A DNA stretch of 64,000 nt from Zobellia roscoffensis (GCF_015330165.1 NZ_JADDXT010000002.1:3623646-3687645), one strand, 5' to 3'. Positions 54,588 through 64,000 are shown, counted from the first letter of the stretch. Numbers and translations are program-made. Notes: generated by a model not told the origin, from the letters alone.

Positions 54588-55985
54588 CTACTTCCCGATA
54601 CAAAAGTTAGCAAAAATATTCCCTAACAACTCGTCATTCGTCACTTGCCCTGTGATTTCCCCTAGGTGGTAGAGCGCTTCACGAACGTCAATCGCCATGA
54701 GGTCGCTAGAGAGGTCTTCTTCCATGCCAAATTGTACTTTTTCAATTTCTTCCAAAGCATTTAGTAGGGAATTGTAGTGGCGTGTATTGGTTACAATAGT
54801 TTCGTTATTACGAAGAGCGCCAGTATTGACGAATTCTAAAAGGCTGTTTTGCAATTCTTCTACACCTTCGCCTGTTTTTGCAGATAGGTATTTAACGGTT
54901 TCCAAGTGTTGGGCAATAGCTTCTTTATCTGAATTAGAAAGCGTGTCAGATTTATTAACTAATAACACTAGGGGTTTCAGCGGGTTCTGATTCTTTATTT
55001 TTTCAAAATCAATAACAACATTTTTCAACTTTTGGTCATCGGCTAAAAGCTTGGAACCATCAACTAATAATAGAACGACTTGAGCTTGTTCAATTTTTTC
55101 GAATGTACGTTTAATACCCATGCCTTCCACAACATCTTCGGTCTCACGAATTCCTGCGGTGTCTATAAACCGAAAACCGATTCCGCCAATGGCTATTTCA
55201 TCTTCGATGGTGTCCCGAGTTGTACCGGCTATATCCGATACTAGGGCACGCTCTTCATTTAAAAATGCGTTGAGCAACGTAGATTTTCCAACATTAGGTT
55301 CGCCCACGATAGCAACGGGAATTCCATTTTTTATTACGTTTCCAACGGCAAAGGAATCGATTAGACTTTTCAGTACTTTTTGAATCCGCGTTAAAAGTTC
55401 TTTAAACTGGGTGCGGTCTGCAAATTCAACATCTTCTTCGGAAAAATCGAGTTCAAGTTCTATGAGTGACGCAAAGTTCAAAAGTTCCGTTCGTAAACTT
55501 TTAATTTCATTGCTAAACCCACCACGCATTTGTTGCATGGCAATTTGGTGGCTTGCTGCATTATCACTGGCAATAAGGTCGGCAACAGCTTCGGCCTGAC
55601 TTAAGTCCATTTTGCCATTTAAGAAGGCTCTTAGTGTAAATTCCCCGGCATCTGCGGTCCTGCAGCCATTCCTAAGGAATAATTGAATTATCTGCTGCTG
55701 TATATATGGGGAGCCATGGCAGGATATCTCAACTACATTTTCTCCGGTGTACGAATTTGGACCTTTAAAAATGGAAACTAAAACTTCGTCCAGAATCTTA
55801 TTATCTTCTGTAATGTGACCTAAACTAATAGTATGGCTCTTCTTTTTTCTTAAATCTTTACCATAGGCAGATTTGAAAAAAGTAGCGGTAATGTCTATTG
55901 CGGTTTCTCCTGAAATACGAATGACGGCAATTGCTCCAGCACCCGAAGGGGTTGCCAATGCTATAATATTATCGTTTGGGACCAT
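54588..55985 (-). CDS. mnmE: tRNA modification GTPase MnmE (TrmE)
   Basis: This 465-residue protein shows the N-terminal formyl-THF-binding domain (IIALATPSGAGAIAVIRISG, GPNSYTGENVVEISCHGSP, RAFLNGKMDLSQAEAVADLI), the G domain (GEPNVGKSTLLNAFLNEERALVSDIAGTTRDTIEDE, DTAGIRET, LVNKSDTL), and the C-terminal CIGK. With MnmG it makes cmnm5 modification at U34 of tRNAs. A TATTTTTG box at 56006-55999 on the minus strand may be its -7 element. The gene is monocistronic. Confidence 0.97.
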   Translation of the reverse strand: MVPNDNIIALATPSGAGAIAVIRISGETAIDITATFFKSAYGKDLRKKKSHTISLGHITEDNKILDEVLVSIFKGPNSYTGENVVEISCHGSPYIQQQIIQLFLRNGCRTADAGEFTLRAFLNGKMDLSQAEAVADLIASDNAASHQIAMQQMRGGFSNEIKSLRTELLNFASLIELELDFSEEDVEFADRTQFKELLTRIQKVLKSLIDSFAVGNVIKNGIPVAIVGEPNVGKSTLLNAFLNEERALVSDIAGTTRDTIEDEIAIGGIGFRFIDTAGIRETEDVVEGMGIKRTFEKIEQAQVVLLLVDGSKLLADDQKLKNVVIDFEKIKNQNPLKPLVLLVNKSDTLSNSDKEAIAQHLETVKYLSAKTGEGVEELQNSLLEFVNTGALRNNETIVTNTRHYNSLLNALEEIEKVQFGMEEDLSSDLMAIDVREALYHLGEITGQVTNDELLGNIFANFCIGK

Positions 55986-56124
55986 TAAAAAGTTTTTGCA
56001 AAAATAGGGAAAAACAAGTAGATGCTAGTTTCATTTTAGGCTTCAAAAATAAATGACGCTAATGTTTATGAATTAAGGAAAATAATTACCTTCGCCCTCC
56101 ATTAACTATTAAAACTATATTATT

Positions 56125-56577
56125 ATGAACATGCGAGTATTGACATTTTTGGTGTTTCTAGTTGGAGTTTCAACTTTTTCATTTGCACAGGAAGACGGCG
56201 GGGTTCAATTGGATTCTATCTCTCAGGTTGAGCAGGCTGAACGTGAGGCCAAGGAAATTAGAAAACAAATAGAAGCAGCCGAAAAGGAGGCAAAAGCAGC
56301 TGAAAAAGAAGCGAAAGCAGCAAAAAAAGCACAAAAGAAATCTGAAAAGGCTCAAAAGAAATACGAAAAGCTAACCAGTCAAATCAATTCTATAAAAAAG
56401 GGATTGGAAAAAGATGAAAAGAAGGTGGCTAAAATCAGTGACAAAATGGAGGTTGATAAAATTAAGGGAAGGCTTTCTCCTAATGATGTTGCTAAAATTG
56501 AAAAGAAATTGAGCAAGCTAAAAATAAGTATGAATAAGAACCAGGAAAAGTTGATTAAGCTGGAAAGAAAGCTGTAA
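56125..56577 (+). CDS. Secreted coiled-coil protein, Lys/Glu/Ala-rich
   Basis: This 150-residue protein has a signal peptide (LTFLVFLVGVSTFSFAQ); a second ATG two codons on could also start it. The mature part is a long charged helix with heptad-like EKEAKAAEKEAKAAKKAQKK runs and a C-terminal KLSKLKISMNKNQEKLIKLERK. No catalytic motif is visible. Such proteins are common and unnamed in Flavobacteriaceae; a periplasmic structural role is possible but unproven. It ends at a terminator. Confidence 0.75.
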   Translation: MNMRVLTFLVFLVGVSTFSFAQEDGGVQLDSISQVEQAEREAKEIRKQIEAAEKEAKAAEKEAKAAKKAQKKSEKAQKKYEKLTSQINSIKKGLEKDEKKVAKISDKMEVDKIKGRLSPNDVAKIEKKLSKLKISMNKNQEKLIKLERKL

Positions 56578-56600
56578 ACAATTTAGAAGATTATATTTAA

Positions 56601-56635
56601 AATCCCGTAAAAATAGGTTTTTACGGGATTTTTTT
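56601..56635 (+). terminator. Rho-independent terminator
   Basis: AATCCCGTAAAAA (56601-56613) pairs with TTTTTACGGGATT (56618-56630) around a four-base loop, followed by a T-run, 23 bases after the coiled-coil gene. Confidence 0.9.
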
Positions 56636-56703
56636 GTTTTTGAAATTGTAACATTTCTGTTTGTTGGTCGTCATGTATATAGAACCCCTAAAACAATCAA
56701 AAA

Positions 56704-57069
56704 ATGGAAATCATCAATCAAAGTAAATCTCTTGAACACAACAATCAATTATTAGTAATCGCACATTTATCGCAATTCTTAACTTATATAACCGGTTTTG
56801 GTGGTCTTGTGGTTCCTTTGCTGCTATGGCTTACCTCTAAAGATTCCGTTGTGGGTATGGATGAGCATGGTAAGGCTATTGTAAATTTTCAGTTAACTGT
56901 ATTACTCGGTACTATTATTAGCGTTCCTGCCATATTACTTTTGGGCCTAGGTATTTTAAGTTTAATATTTGTAGGTATTGTAGCGTTCATAATCCCTATA
57001 GTAAATGCAGTGAGAGCAAGTAATGGTGAAAAGCCTAGTACATTTATGGCTATACCGTTCATTTCATAA
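56704..57069 (+). CDS. DUF4870 membrane protein
   Basis: This 121-residue protein has three hydrophobic segments: AHLSQFLTYITGFGGLVVPLLLWL, VNFQLTVLLGTIISVPAILLLGLG and LSLIFVGIVAFIIPIVNAVRASNG. It carries the DUF4870/Tic20-like text HLSQ ... PLLLWL ... VNFQ. Members are small inner-membrane proteins of unknown role. It converges with dnaN across a shared terminator. Confidence 0.9.
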   Translation: MEIINQSKSLEHNNQLLVIAHLSQFLTYITGFGGLVVPLLLWLTSKDSVVGMDEHGKAIVNFQLTVLLGTIISVPAILLLGLGILSLIFVGIVAFIIPIVNAVRASNGEKPSTFMAIPFIS

Positions 57070-57092
57070 TTAAAAATCATCACAAAAAAAGT

Positions 57093-57126
57093 AAAAGCCC
57101 CAAGAAGTAATTCTTGGGGCTTTTTT
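57093..57126. terminator. Bidirectional terminator between DUF4870 gene and dnaN
   Basis: AAAAGCCCCAAGAA (57093-57106) pairs with TTCTTGGGGCTTTT (57111-57124) around a four-base loop. Poly-A before and poly-T after let it serve both convergent genes. Confidence 0.9.
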
Positions 57127-57143
57127 ATAAAGTATATGTGGGC

Positions 57144-58262
57144 CTAGCTATTCAGCATAACTGGCATTACAAGCATAGTTACGTTTTCACCTTCATCCAG
57201 ACCGTCAATAGGAGTAAGGATACCTGCTCTGTTCGGTAAGCTCATTTCTAAAGAAACATCATCAGAAGTAAGGTTGTTCAGCATTTCTGTTAAGAACCGA
57301 GAGTTGAAGCCAATTTGCATATCGTCTCCCTGATAAGAACAAGTTAAGCGTTCTTCCGCTTTGTTGCTGTAATCAATATCCTCGGCAGAAATATTCAGTT
57401 CTGCGCCAGCAATTTTAAGTCGTATCTGGTGGGTAGTTTTATTAGAGAAAATAGCCACCCTTTTCACCGAACTCAAAAATTGATTTCTGGCGATAGAAAG
57501 TACATTTGGGTTTTCTTTGGGAATTACGGCTTCGTAATTTGGATATTTTCCATCAATCAGACGACAAATAAGCTCTGTATTTTCAAAACTGAATTTAGCG
57601 TTACTGTCATTGTATTCAATAACTACATCAGACTCACTTCCTCCTAATATTCCTTTTAAAAGAGTTAAAGGTTTTTTAGGCATAATGAATTCCGCAACCT
57701 GTGAAGCCGTAACATCCGTTCTTTGGTATTTTACCAATTTATGAGCATCTGTTGCAACAAAAGTTAAATTCTCCGTAGAGAACTGAAAGAACACACCGCT
57801 CATTACCGGTCTTAGGTCATCATTACCGGCGGCAAATATCGTTTTGTCAATCGCAGTAGCTAAAATGTCTCCAAGAAGGGTAGTGGAACTAGGGTTGGCC
57901 AGTTCAACAGCTTTTGGGAATTCAGCACCGTCAGCATATGCTAATGCATATTTACCGTGATTAGAGCTTATTTCTACGGTGTTATTGTCTTCTACAACAA
58001 AAGTTAGCGGTTGTTCAGGAAAAGTCTTTAGCGTCTCCAACAACAAACGAGCGGGAACGGCAATGGTTCCTTGGTTGTCTGAATCAACATCTAATACCGA
58101 GCTCATTGTAGTTTCAAGATCAGAAGCGGAGACCGTTAATTTGTTGTTATCTAGATCGAATAAAAAATTGTCTAGAATAGGTAAGGTGTTGCTGTTATTG
58201 ATAACACCGCCTAAAACTTGTAACTGCTTTAAGAGATAGGTACTGGATACTATGAATTTCAT
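57144..58262 (-). CDS. dnaN: DNA polymerase III beta subunit (sliding clamp)
   Basis: This 372-residue protein contains the three clamp domains. Key text: NSNTLPILDNFLFDL, LLLETLKTFPEQPLTFVVEDN, RPVMSGVFFQFSTENLTFVATDAHKLVKYQ and the C-terminal NRAGILTPIDGLDEGENVTMLVMPVMLNS, the partner-binding pocket end. A TATCTTTG box at 58353-58346 (minus strand) with an upstream TTG fits a flavobacterial promoter. The neighbour upstream on the strand is gldG. Confidence 0.97.
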   Translation of the reverse strand: MKFIVSSTYLLKQLQVLGGVINNSNTLPILDNFLFDLDNNKLTVSASDLETTMSSVLDVDSDNQGTIAVPARLLLETLKTFPEQPLTFVVEDNNTVEISSNHGKYALAYADGAEFPKAVELANPSSTTLLGDILATAIDKTIFAAGNDDLRPVMSGVFFQFSTENLTFVATDAHKLVKYQRTDVTASQVAEFIMPKKPLTLLKGILGGSESDVVIEYNDSNAKFSFENTELICRLIDGKYPNYEAVIPKENPNVLSIARNQFLSSVKRVAIFSNKTTHQIRLKIAGAELNISAEDIDYSNKAEERLTCSYQGDDMQIGFNSRFLTEMLNNLTSDDVSLEMSLPNRAGILTPIDGLDEGENVTMLVMPVMLNS

Positions 58263-58345
58263 AGGAGAATCGTTATTTCAATTTGTGGTATATAGTGTCT
58301 AATATGTCTCGATATTGATACAAGCTTCGAAAAACCTGAATGAAA

Positions 58346-58379
58346 CAAAGATATTTGAAATGCATTTTTTACCGAAACA
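58346..58379 (-). promoter_or_regulatory. dnaN: Probable dnaN promoter
   Basis: On the minus strand TATCTTTG (58353-58346) matches TAnnTTTG, with a TTG about 23 bases upstream. The implied transcript starts about 75 bases before the dnaN ATG. Confidence 0.5.
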
Positions 58380-58392
58380 AACTTATTAACAT

Positions 58393-60057
58393 CTAGGCCC
58401 CGTATTTACGCCTTCTAAAATAGCCAAAAATTGCTCCAAAAAGAAGTGTCAACCCCACGGGAAGGCCAATATTTATTAGTTGCCATTTAGTTTTTTGGTC
58501 TGTCATCTTTTGGGCATCCAGAAAGGGTACCGCAACTTTTTTATTTCTAATGTTTATAAGTCCTTTTTCGTCTAAAAGGAAATTCAACGCATTTATTAAA
58601 AATTCTTTATTGCCGTAATAGTTGTTTGTCCATTTATCATAGCCTAATTCTAACGGCCGGTTGTTCCGTATTTGATTCCGGATAATATCGCCATCGGAAA
58701 CCACCAACATTTGGTTCTTTTCACCTTTGTCCAAAGCCCCTTTTAAAGTAATTGGTTTGATTCTATTTGCGAAGGCCGAGGTAAATTTTCCCGATACCAG
58801 AACGGCCAGCGGATTATTTCCTTTGTTGTACAGCTCTTTTTTGGGAGGTGTGTTAATAAGGTCTAGGCTAATTTGTTTTGGTGTGCCGTCCAATTTAGAT
58901 AAGGGTGAGCTTGATAGAAGTACCGTTTTTGTATAGGTATTGGCCAAAGTGTCTATAGAATTGGCAAATTGAAAGCGAATAGCTTCTAGGTTATTGTTGA
59001 TCGGATGGTCATTTTTTGAAAAAACCATAGGATTGTAATACCATGGCACGGGATTGTATTCGGAAGCGTTACCTTCGCCCGAAGCTAGGACAATTTGGGT
59101 AAAATACATGTCGTTTACCAAATTGGGATTCACTCGAACGCCATATTTAAAAAAGAAATCATTTAGGTTTAAGTCCCTTGGTAATGCCATGGCAGAACCA
59201 TTTTCGTTGAAAAGGCTGTCCAGTTCCATATCTACCTGATCAATGAGCCACATAGATTTTCCTCCGCTCACTATATATTGGTCCAACACATATTTCTCGG
59301 CATCCGTGAACGGCTCTGTGGGCTTGGCTATTAGGGCCAAATCGTAGTTTTTAAGCTGGTCTAGTGTGTTTTGAGGATTGGTAGCTACCGAATCTAAAGT
59401 AATGGCACCAATATTATAGTAGTCTTTTATGGAGGTCAAGAAATCCGCTAAGTGAATGTCATCTAACTCACCATTACCTTTTAATACGGCAATCTGTTTC
59501 TTTTCAGTTATACTTATTTTAGCAAAAGCATCCGTAAAGGCATATTCTAAATGTTGAACGGAATTGTTGACTCGTTCTTCGGTGGTAGCACCCAGTTTGT
59601 TTTTTAACAGGGGAACCTTAACGGTCTTATTGTTGTAGTTGACCATGGCCCATGGAAAAACAATTTCCTGAGAAGTCTTGCCATTTTCTTCAACTGTAAT
59701 TTGAGCGGGAGTCAGTCCTAATGCTTGCAAATCCGTAATTGTGCCATCAATTTGTGAGGCGTCCTCCAACGGATTTATAAAACTGAATTTTATATTACTG
59801 TTCTTGGATGCAAATTCCTCCAGTAGCTGGCGCGTCTCGGTCTGTAGTTTTATGAATTCAGGAGGAAGATTTCCATCTAAAATCACATCAACAATAACAG
59901 GTTGGTCAAAAGATTCAACAGTTTGTAGGGCTTCTTCGGACAAGGTGTACCTGTGGTCTTCCGTAAGGTCAAAGCGCGTATACACCCAACCGGAAATAAA
60001 ATTCAAAACGATTAGAATCGCTAAGGCGGAAACTATAGAAATTAAACTTTTTTTCAT
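58393..60057 (-). CDS. gldG: Gliding motility-associated ABC transporter substrate-binding protein GldG
   Basis: From the ATG at 60057 the protein is 554 residues. It has N-terminal (LISIVSALAILIVLNFISGW) and C-terminal (LINIGLPVGLTLLFGAIFGYF) membrane helices around an ABC_transp_aux domain: VNSVQHLEYAFTDAFAKISITEKKQIAVLKGNGELDDIHLADFL-type text and QYIVSGGKSMWLIDQVDM. The start overlaps the gldF stop in TGATG. GldA, GldF and GldG form an ABC transporter linked to gliding and the type IX secretion phenotype in some Flavobacteriaceae; gldA is not in this window. Confidence 0.94.
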   Translation of the reverse strand: MKKSLISIVSALAILIVLNFISGWVYTRFDLTEDHRYTLSEEALQTVESFDQPVIVDVILDGNLPPEFIKLQTETRQLLEEFASKNSNIKFSFINPLEDASQIDGTITDLQALGLTPAQITVEENGKTSQEIVFPWAMVNYNNKTVKVPLLKNKLGATTEERVNNSVQHLEYAFTDAFAKISITEKKQIAVLKGNGELDDIHLADFLTSIKDYYNIGAITLDSVATNPQNTLDQLKNYDLALIAKPTEPFTDAEKYVLDQYIVSGGKSMWLIDQVDMELDSLFNENGSAMALPRDLNLNDFFFKYGVRVNPNLVNDMYFTQIVLASGEGNASEYNPVPWYYNPMVFSKNDHPINNNLEAIRFQFANSIDTLANTYTKTVLLSSSPLSKLDGTPKQISLDLINTPPKKELYNKGNNPLAVLVSGKFTSAFANRIKPITLKGALDKGEKNQMLVVSDGDIIRNQIRNNRPLELGYDKWTNNYYGNKEFLINALNFLLDEKGLINIRNKKVAVPFLDAQKMTDQKTKWQLINIGLPVGLTLLFGAIFGYFRRRKYGA

Positions 60058-60785
60058 CACCGGTTCGTATTTTTAAGTTGTACAACGGTTAGAAAAAGAA
60101 AGAGAATAGTCAAACTGATAAAATAAATTAAATCTCGTGTATCTAAAATACCTCTTGCTATACTATCAAAATGATGTTTCATCCCTAACTTCTCAATAAA
60201 GACTAAAGTTTCTCCCTCAAAAATAGTAGCAAGAGCTTCAAATCCGTAATAAAAAAGAAAGCATAGAATTAAACCAACTATAAAAGCGACAATCTGATTT
60301 TCTGATAAAGTTGAAGCCAATAAACCTATTGCCGTATAACAACTCATTAAAAATAAGGTGCCAAAATAAGAGCCTAGAACCAGTCCGGTATCTAAGTTGC
60401 CTATTGTGGTGCCCAATTGAGAAATCGTATATACATAAAGCAGCGTGGGTACAAGAGCTATAAGTCCTAAAGCGAAAGTTCCGAAGAACTTTCCAAGAAC
60501 CGTTTCCCAAATTGAAATGGGTTTAATAAAAAGCAGCTCTAAAGTCCCTAATTTTTTTTCTTCAGAGAAACTTTTCATGGTTATAGCGGGTATCAGAAAA
60601 AGAAATACCCAAGGCGCTAGGAGAAAAAAGTTACTTAGATCGGCAAAGCCGTAATCGAAAATATTAAAAGGGCCTTTGAATACCCAAAGGAACAATCCGT
60701 TCAGTACAAGAAAAAGCCCGATGACCAAATACCCTATGGGCGATGTAAAGAACGATTGTATTTCACGTTTAAAAATGGCAAGCAT
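60057..60785 (-). CDS. gldF: Gliding motility-associated ABC transporter permease GldF
   Basis: From the ATG at 60785 (MLAIFKREIQSFFTSPIGYLV) the protein is 242 residues with six hydrophobic helices of ABC-2 type. TMKSFSEEKKLGTLELLFIKPISIWETVLGKF is the typical coupling region. A longer in-frame start at 60827 adds 14 residues that do not fit the family. It is translationally coupled to gldG. Confidence 0.94.
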   Translation of the reverse strand: MLAIFKREIQSFFTSPIGYLVIGLFLVLNGLFLWVFKGPFNIFDYGFADLSNFFLLAPWVFLFLIPAITMKSFSEEKKLGTLELLFIKPISIWETVLGKFFGTFALGLIALVPTLLYVYTISQLGTTIGNLDTGLVLGSYFGTLFLMSCYTAIGLLASTLSENQIVAFIVGLILCFLFYYGFEALATIFEGETLVFIEKLGMKHHFDSIARGILDTRDLIYFISLTILFLFLTVVQLKNTNR

Positions 60786-60945
60786 ATACGGCTTTAGATT
60801 TTGAACGCCCCAGTTGACAAGGAGCAAAATACATTCGGTTTATGGTTATTTTTAAAACATACTTAAAAGTATAATCCCAAATTTATAAACAATTATAAAT
60901 TAAACGAACATTTGTTAAATACAATCCAAGTCGTTTTTTAATCTG

Positions 60946-61779
60946 TTATGAGAAGGTAATGGTAATGGTGTCCCTAAAATCAAGACCAAGCAGGGTAGAG
61001 GCTCCGCCAACTGTATTCAGGTCACTTTTATAAATAGCAAGCTGAATGTAATTGGCGCTATTAAAGAGTGCTAACCGGTCTCCAGCACCTTTACGCTGAC
61101 TTTTCTCAAGGTCAAAGTTAATGATGTCGCTGTACTTATTATGAATCTTGGTAAACTTGGTGGTGCGTGCGGTAATCTCAAAATCCCTTCCCTTACGGTA
61201 GGCTTCAAAAAAGTTCCTGCTGATATTGGTTACCACGTTTCCATAATTATCAATATATACAACGCTACCAATTATTTTACTTCCATTATCCGTAACAGTG
61301 GGTGAGAACTCTCTTAAATCTTTAAGCTGGTCAAATGATCTTCCTACCACCTCTAAAGTGCCGCCACGAGCTATATGGCAGGCAACCTGAACGAACACGT
61401 CCAATACGGGAAAAGAACCGTGACTAGGGTTGGGAATATTTAATTCCACTACCTTTTCGGGTTTTATTTCGCTGGTAATAAGACCAATAACTCCGTTGTT
61501 GGCACTTATGAAATAATGGCCATTTACCAATACTGCCACATGCTGGTTCTCTGGAGTGGGTTCTGAGTCCACCCCAACAATGTGTATAGTGCCCTCGGGA
61601 AAATGCTTGTATGAATTTTCTAGGATATAGGCACATTCTTGAATGTTAAACGGACTTATGTTATGGGAGATATCAACTATTCTGGCATCGTTAAGTTCTT
61701 TATATATGGTTCCCTTAAGGGTGCCTACAAAATAGTCTTTAAGACCAAAATCTGTGGTTAGCGTTATAATCGGATTCAT
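60946..61779 (-). CDS. SAM hydroxide adenosyltransferase (DUF62 family)
   Basis: This 277-residue protein opens IITLTTDFGLKDYFVGTLKGTIYKELNDARIVDISHNISPFNI, the fluorinase/chlorinase-like fold. The middle shows VGVDSEPTPENQHVAVLVNGHYFISANNGVIGLI and the C-domain VVYIDNYGNVVTNISRNFF. Members of this shape hydrolyse SAM to adenosine and methionine using the conserved Asp residues; the halogenases have different active-site residues. It lies 160 bases upstream of gldF on the same strand. Confidence 0.93.
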   Translation of the reverse strand: MNPIITLTTDFGLKDYFVGTLKGTIYKELNDARIVDISHNISPFNIQECAYILENSYKHFPEGTIHIVGVDSEPTPENQHVAVLVNGHYFISANNGVIGLITSEIKPEKVVELNIPNPSHGSFPVLDVFVQVACHIARGGTLEVVGRSFDQLKDLREFSPTVTDNGSKIIGSVVYIDNYGNVVTNISRNFFEAYRKGRDFEITARTTKFTKIHNKYSDIINFDLEKSQRKGAGDRLALFNSANYIQLAIYKSDLNTVGGASTLLGLDFRDTITITFS

Positions 61780-62069
61780 AAATTACTTTCATTTACATCA
61801 GGAAAAACAGGTTTTTTGTTAAATCGGAATAAACGACCAATGAAGCGTGAAACCGTAATTACCACGCTAAACCTGTGTAGAAAGGAGTGCAGGATGCTAT
61901 TTGAGAGTAAAAGAATATGATTATTTAAGTTCGCTATCATACAGTAATGTTGATATGTTTTAGTTAGGCAAACTGAAATTTTCGTTAAGTTTGTTAAACA
62001 AAATTATAACAAAAAAATAGCCAAGCGAAATATTATGTTCACAGGCTTTCATTTTAACACCTCTGTTTT
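61780..62069. promoter_or_regulatory. Divergent promoter region before phoH
   Basis: This 290-base AT-rich gap holds a TAAGTTTG box (61986-61993, plus strand) about 76 bases upstream of phoH. No clear -33 TTG was found. Nothing else was seen. Confidence 0.35.
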
Positions 62070-63023
62070 TTGAACGAACTTATATTAGAACTTACCGAGA
62101 TAAGCCCAAGGGAATTTTTTGGGCAACAAAATGAAAATATTGACTTGCTTAAAAAGTATTTTCCAAAGTTGAAAATAGTAGCTAGGGGAAGCAAAATAAA
62201 AGTCTACGGCGATGAAGAACTCCTTGAGGAATTTGAACGGCGTTTTGATATGCTTACGGTGCACTTTGGCAAATACAATAAACTGGACGAAAATATAATC
62301 GAAAGGGTACTTACCAGTAATACGTCTTCAGATTATGAATCGCCCGCAAATAGTGACGAAACATTGGTGCACGGTGTTAATGGTAGGCTTATAAAGCCAC
62401 AAACCGTAAACCAGCGAAAGTTAGTTGATGCGGCCAAGAAAAACGATATGGTTTTTGCCATAGGGCCTGCGGGTACCGGCAAAACCTATACGGGGGTTGC
62501 ACTTGCTGTTAAAGCGCTGAAAGAAAAGCAGGTAAGGCGTATTATCTTAACTAGACCTGCAGTAGAGGCTGGTGAGAATCTTGGCTTTTTACCGGGAGAT
62601 TTAAAAGAAAAATTAGACCCGTATATGCAACCTTTGTATGACGGGCTAAGAGATATGATTCCTGCTGAAAAATTGGCACATTTAATAGAGAACGACATCA
62701 TACAAATTGCACCTTTGGCTTTTATGCGTGGACGTACGTTGGATAATGCTTTTGTTATTTTAGACGAGGCACAGAATACCACACATGCGCAGATGAAAAT
62801 GTTTCTTACCCGTATGGGGAAAAATGCCAAATTCTTAATTACGGGAGACCCTGGTCAGATAGATTTACCAAGAAGGGTAATTTCAGGTCTTAAGGAAGCG
62901 CTTTTGATTCTTAAGAACACCCAAGGTATTGAAATCGTTTATCTAGATGATAAAGATGTTATCCGTCATAAACTTGTGAAAAAAGTTATTGATGCCTACA
63001 AGAATATAGAGCACCAGAATTAA
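62070..63023 (+). CDS. phoH: PhoH family ATPase/RNA-associated protein
   Basis: This 317-residue protein begins at a TTG (62070), since NELILELTEISPREFFG is the normal family start and no ATG lies near. After an N-terminal KH-like part come the PhoH domain motifs: Walker A FAIGPAGTGKTYTG, RPAVEAGENLGFLPGDLKEKLDPYMQPLYDGL, Walker B FVILDEAQNTT and TRMGKNAKFLITGDPGQIDLP. PhoH/YbeZ-type proteins act with YbeY in rRNA maturation. The purC gene follows after 39 bases, so they may be co-transcribed. Confidence 0.93.
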   Translation: MNELILELTEISPREFFGQQNENIDLLKKYFPKLKIVARGSKIKVYGDEELLEEFERRFDMLTVHFGKYNKLDENIIERVLTSNTSSDYESPANSDETLVHGVNGRLIKPQTVNQRKLVDAAKKNDMVFAIGPAGTGKTYTGVALAVKALKEKQVRRIILTRPAVEAGENLGFLPGDLKEKLDPYMQPLYDGLRDMIPAEKLAHLIENDIIQIAPLAFMRGRTLDNAFVILDEAQNTTHAQMKMFLTRMGKNAKFLITGDPGQIDLPRRVISGLKEALLILKNTQGIEIVYLDDKDVIRHKLVKKVIDAYKNIEHQN

Positions 63024-63062
63024 TAGCAACCTTTCTTTTACATTGAAAATTACCATTATCCA

Positions 63063-64000
63063 ATGAGCAGTACCATTACAGATACCAATTTTAAATTTCC
63101 GGGCCAGAAAAGTATTTATAAAGGCAAGGTACGTGAAGTATATGAACTTGAAAATGGGGTTTTGGTCATGGTGGCCACGGACCGCTTATCGGCTTTTGAT
63201 GTGGTGATGCCAAAGGGTATTCCTTACAAAGGACAAATACTAAACCAGATTGCTACAAAGATGATGGATGCTACCAAGGATATTGTCCCCAATTGGTTGA
63301 TGGGTACACCAGACCCAAATGTTGCGGTAGGGCATGCTTGCGAGCCTTTTAAAGTAGAAATGGTAATTAGGGGCTATCAATCGGGTCATGCTGCGCGTGA
63401 GTATAAGGCCGGTAAACGCATGTTGTGCGGCGTACCTATGCCGGAGGGAATGAAGGAAAATGATAAATTTCCCGAGCCCATTATTACGCCTGCTACCAAA
63501 GCGGAAATGGGGGATCATGATGAGGATATCTCAAGAGAGGATATTCTTAAAAGAGGTATTGTTTCTGAAGCGGATTATGAGGTGTTGGAAAAATATACAC
63601 GGGCCCTTTTTGAAAGAGGAACCCAAATTGCGGCCTCAAGAGGACTTATTTTGGTAGACACCAAATATGAATTTGGGAAGACAAAAGACGATAAAATTGT
63701 TTTAATAGACGAGATTCACACACCGGATTCTTCAAGATATTTTTATGCGGATACCTATGAAGAGTTGCAATCCAAAGGGGAACCTCAAAAGCAATTATCC
63801 AAAGAATTTGTGCGGCAATGGTTGATTCAAAATGATTTTCAGGGGCTGGAAGGGCAGACCTTACCAGAGATGACAGATGAGTATATTCATTCGGTTTCAG
63901 AGCGTTATATAGAGCTCTACGAAAACATTACAGGGGAGACTTTTGTAAAAGCAGATATATCTGATATTCAGAATCGTATAGAGTCTAATGTGTTGGGTTA
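63063..64000 (+). CDS. purC: SAICAR synthetase PurC (3' end cut by window edge)
   Basis: The frame opens at ATG 63063 and stays open to the end of the window (312 codons and two bases). It contains [68 protein letters not shown] text, [12 protein letters not shown] and [13 protein letters not shown]. PurC joins CAIR with aspartate in purine synthesis. At this length only the last few residues, if any, are missing. Confidence 0.95.
   Translation, partial: MSSTITDTNFKFPGQKSIYKGKVREVYELENGVLVMVATDRLSAFDVVMPKGIPYKGQILNQIATKMMDATKDIVPNWLMGTPDPNVAVGHACEPFKVEMVIRGYQSGHAAREYKAGKRMLCGVPMPEGMKENDKFPEPIITPATKAEMGDHDEDISREDILKRGIVSEADYEVLEKYTRALFERGTQIAASRGLILVDTKYEFGKTKDDKIVLIDEIHTPDSSRYFYADTYEELQSKGEPQKQLSKEFVRQWLIQNDFQGLEGQTLPEMTDEYIHSVSERYIELYENITGETFVKADISDIQNRIESNVLG

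Overview
The window looks like a chromosome segment of a marine member of the Flavobacteriaceae (Bacteroidota), of the Zobellia/Maribacter kind. The reasons are several SusC/SusD pairs, the gliding genes gldF and gldG, flavobacterial promoter boxes of the TAnnTTTG type, AT-rich DNA, many lipoproteins, and sulfatase and glycoside hydrolase genes. No tRNA, rRNA, CRISPR array or insertion sequence was recognised.

Layout. 1-6228: the 5' part of an apbE gene (minus strand), a regulatory gap with paired octamers, a two-gene unit for a large secreted DUF5060/GH-like enzyme and a DUF1080 lipoprotein, then a sugar O-acetyltransferase and a guanine deaminase on the minus strand. 6605-23759: a polysaccharide utilisation locus (PUL) with a one-chain membrane regulator (propeller, Y_Y_Y, HTH), SusC, SusD, a two-LamG surface lipoprotein, two tandem GH144 lipoproteins, a GH3 beta-glucosidase, an alpha/beta-hydrolase esterase and an S1 sulfatase. 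The GH144 plus GH3 pairing suggests a beta-1,2-glucan, and the esterase and sulfatase suggest that the glucan is decorated.

24031-35142: a tightly packed same-strand run of eight genes that I regard as the most unusual part of the window. It holds a Crp/Fnr-type regulator, an outer-membrane barrel with a degenerate phosphoesterase domain, a Rieske-glutamate-synthase-like flavoenzyme, an unknown protein with a WPHHFD motif, a YjeF_N (NAD(P)HX epimerase-like) protein, a Rieske-ThDP enzyme fusion, a CPA1 cation/proton antiporter and a two-helix protein resembling the Pycsar effector PycTM. Together they look like an undescribed redox and membrane system.

35145-43500: a small unknown gene and a second PUL (SusC, SusD, sodium symporter, MurQ) with a divergent DeoR regulator, apparently for scavenging MurNAc. 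An inverted repeat overlaps the -33 box of its promoter. 43550-49692 (minus strand): an SCO gene with a probable one-base deletion near its 3' end, a TPR protein, a propeller lipoprotein, and a large cysteine-containing protein that may be an FMN TIM barrel.

50113-54478 (plus strand): a small lipoprotein, miaE, and a long TIR/coiled-coil/transmembrane/DUF1566 protein with internal 71-residue repeats. 54588-64000: core flavobacterial genes (mnmE, a coiled-coil secreted protein, a DUF4870 protein, dnaN, gldG, gldF, a SAM hydroxide adenosyltransferase, phoH and purC, the last cut by the window end). Functions are assigned by reading motifs in the translations; no database search was run.
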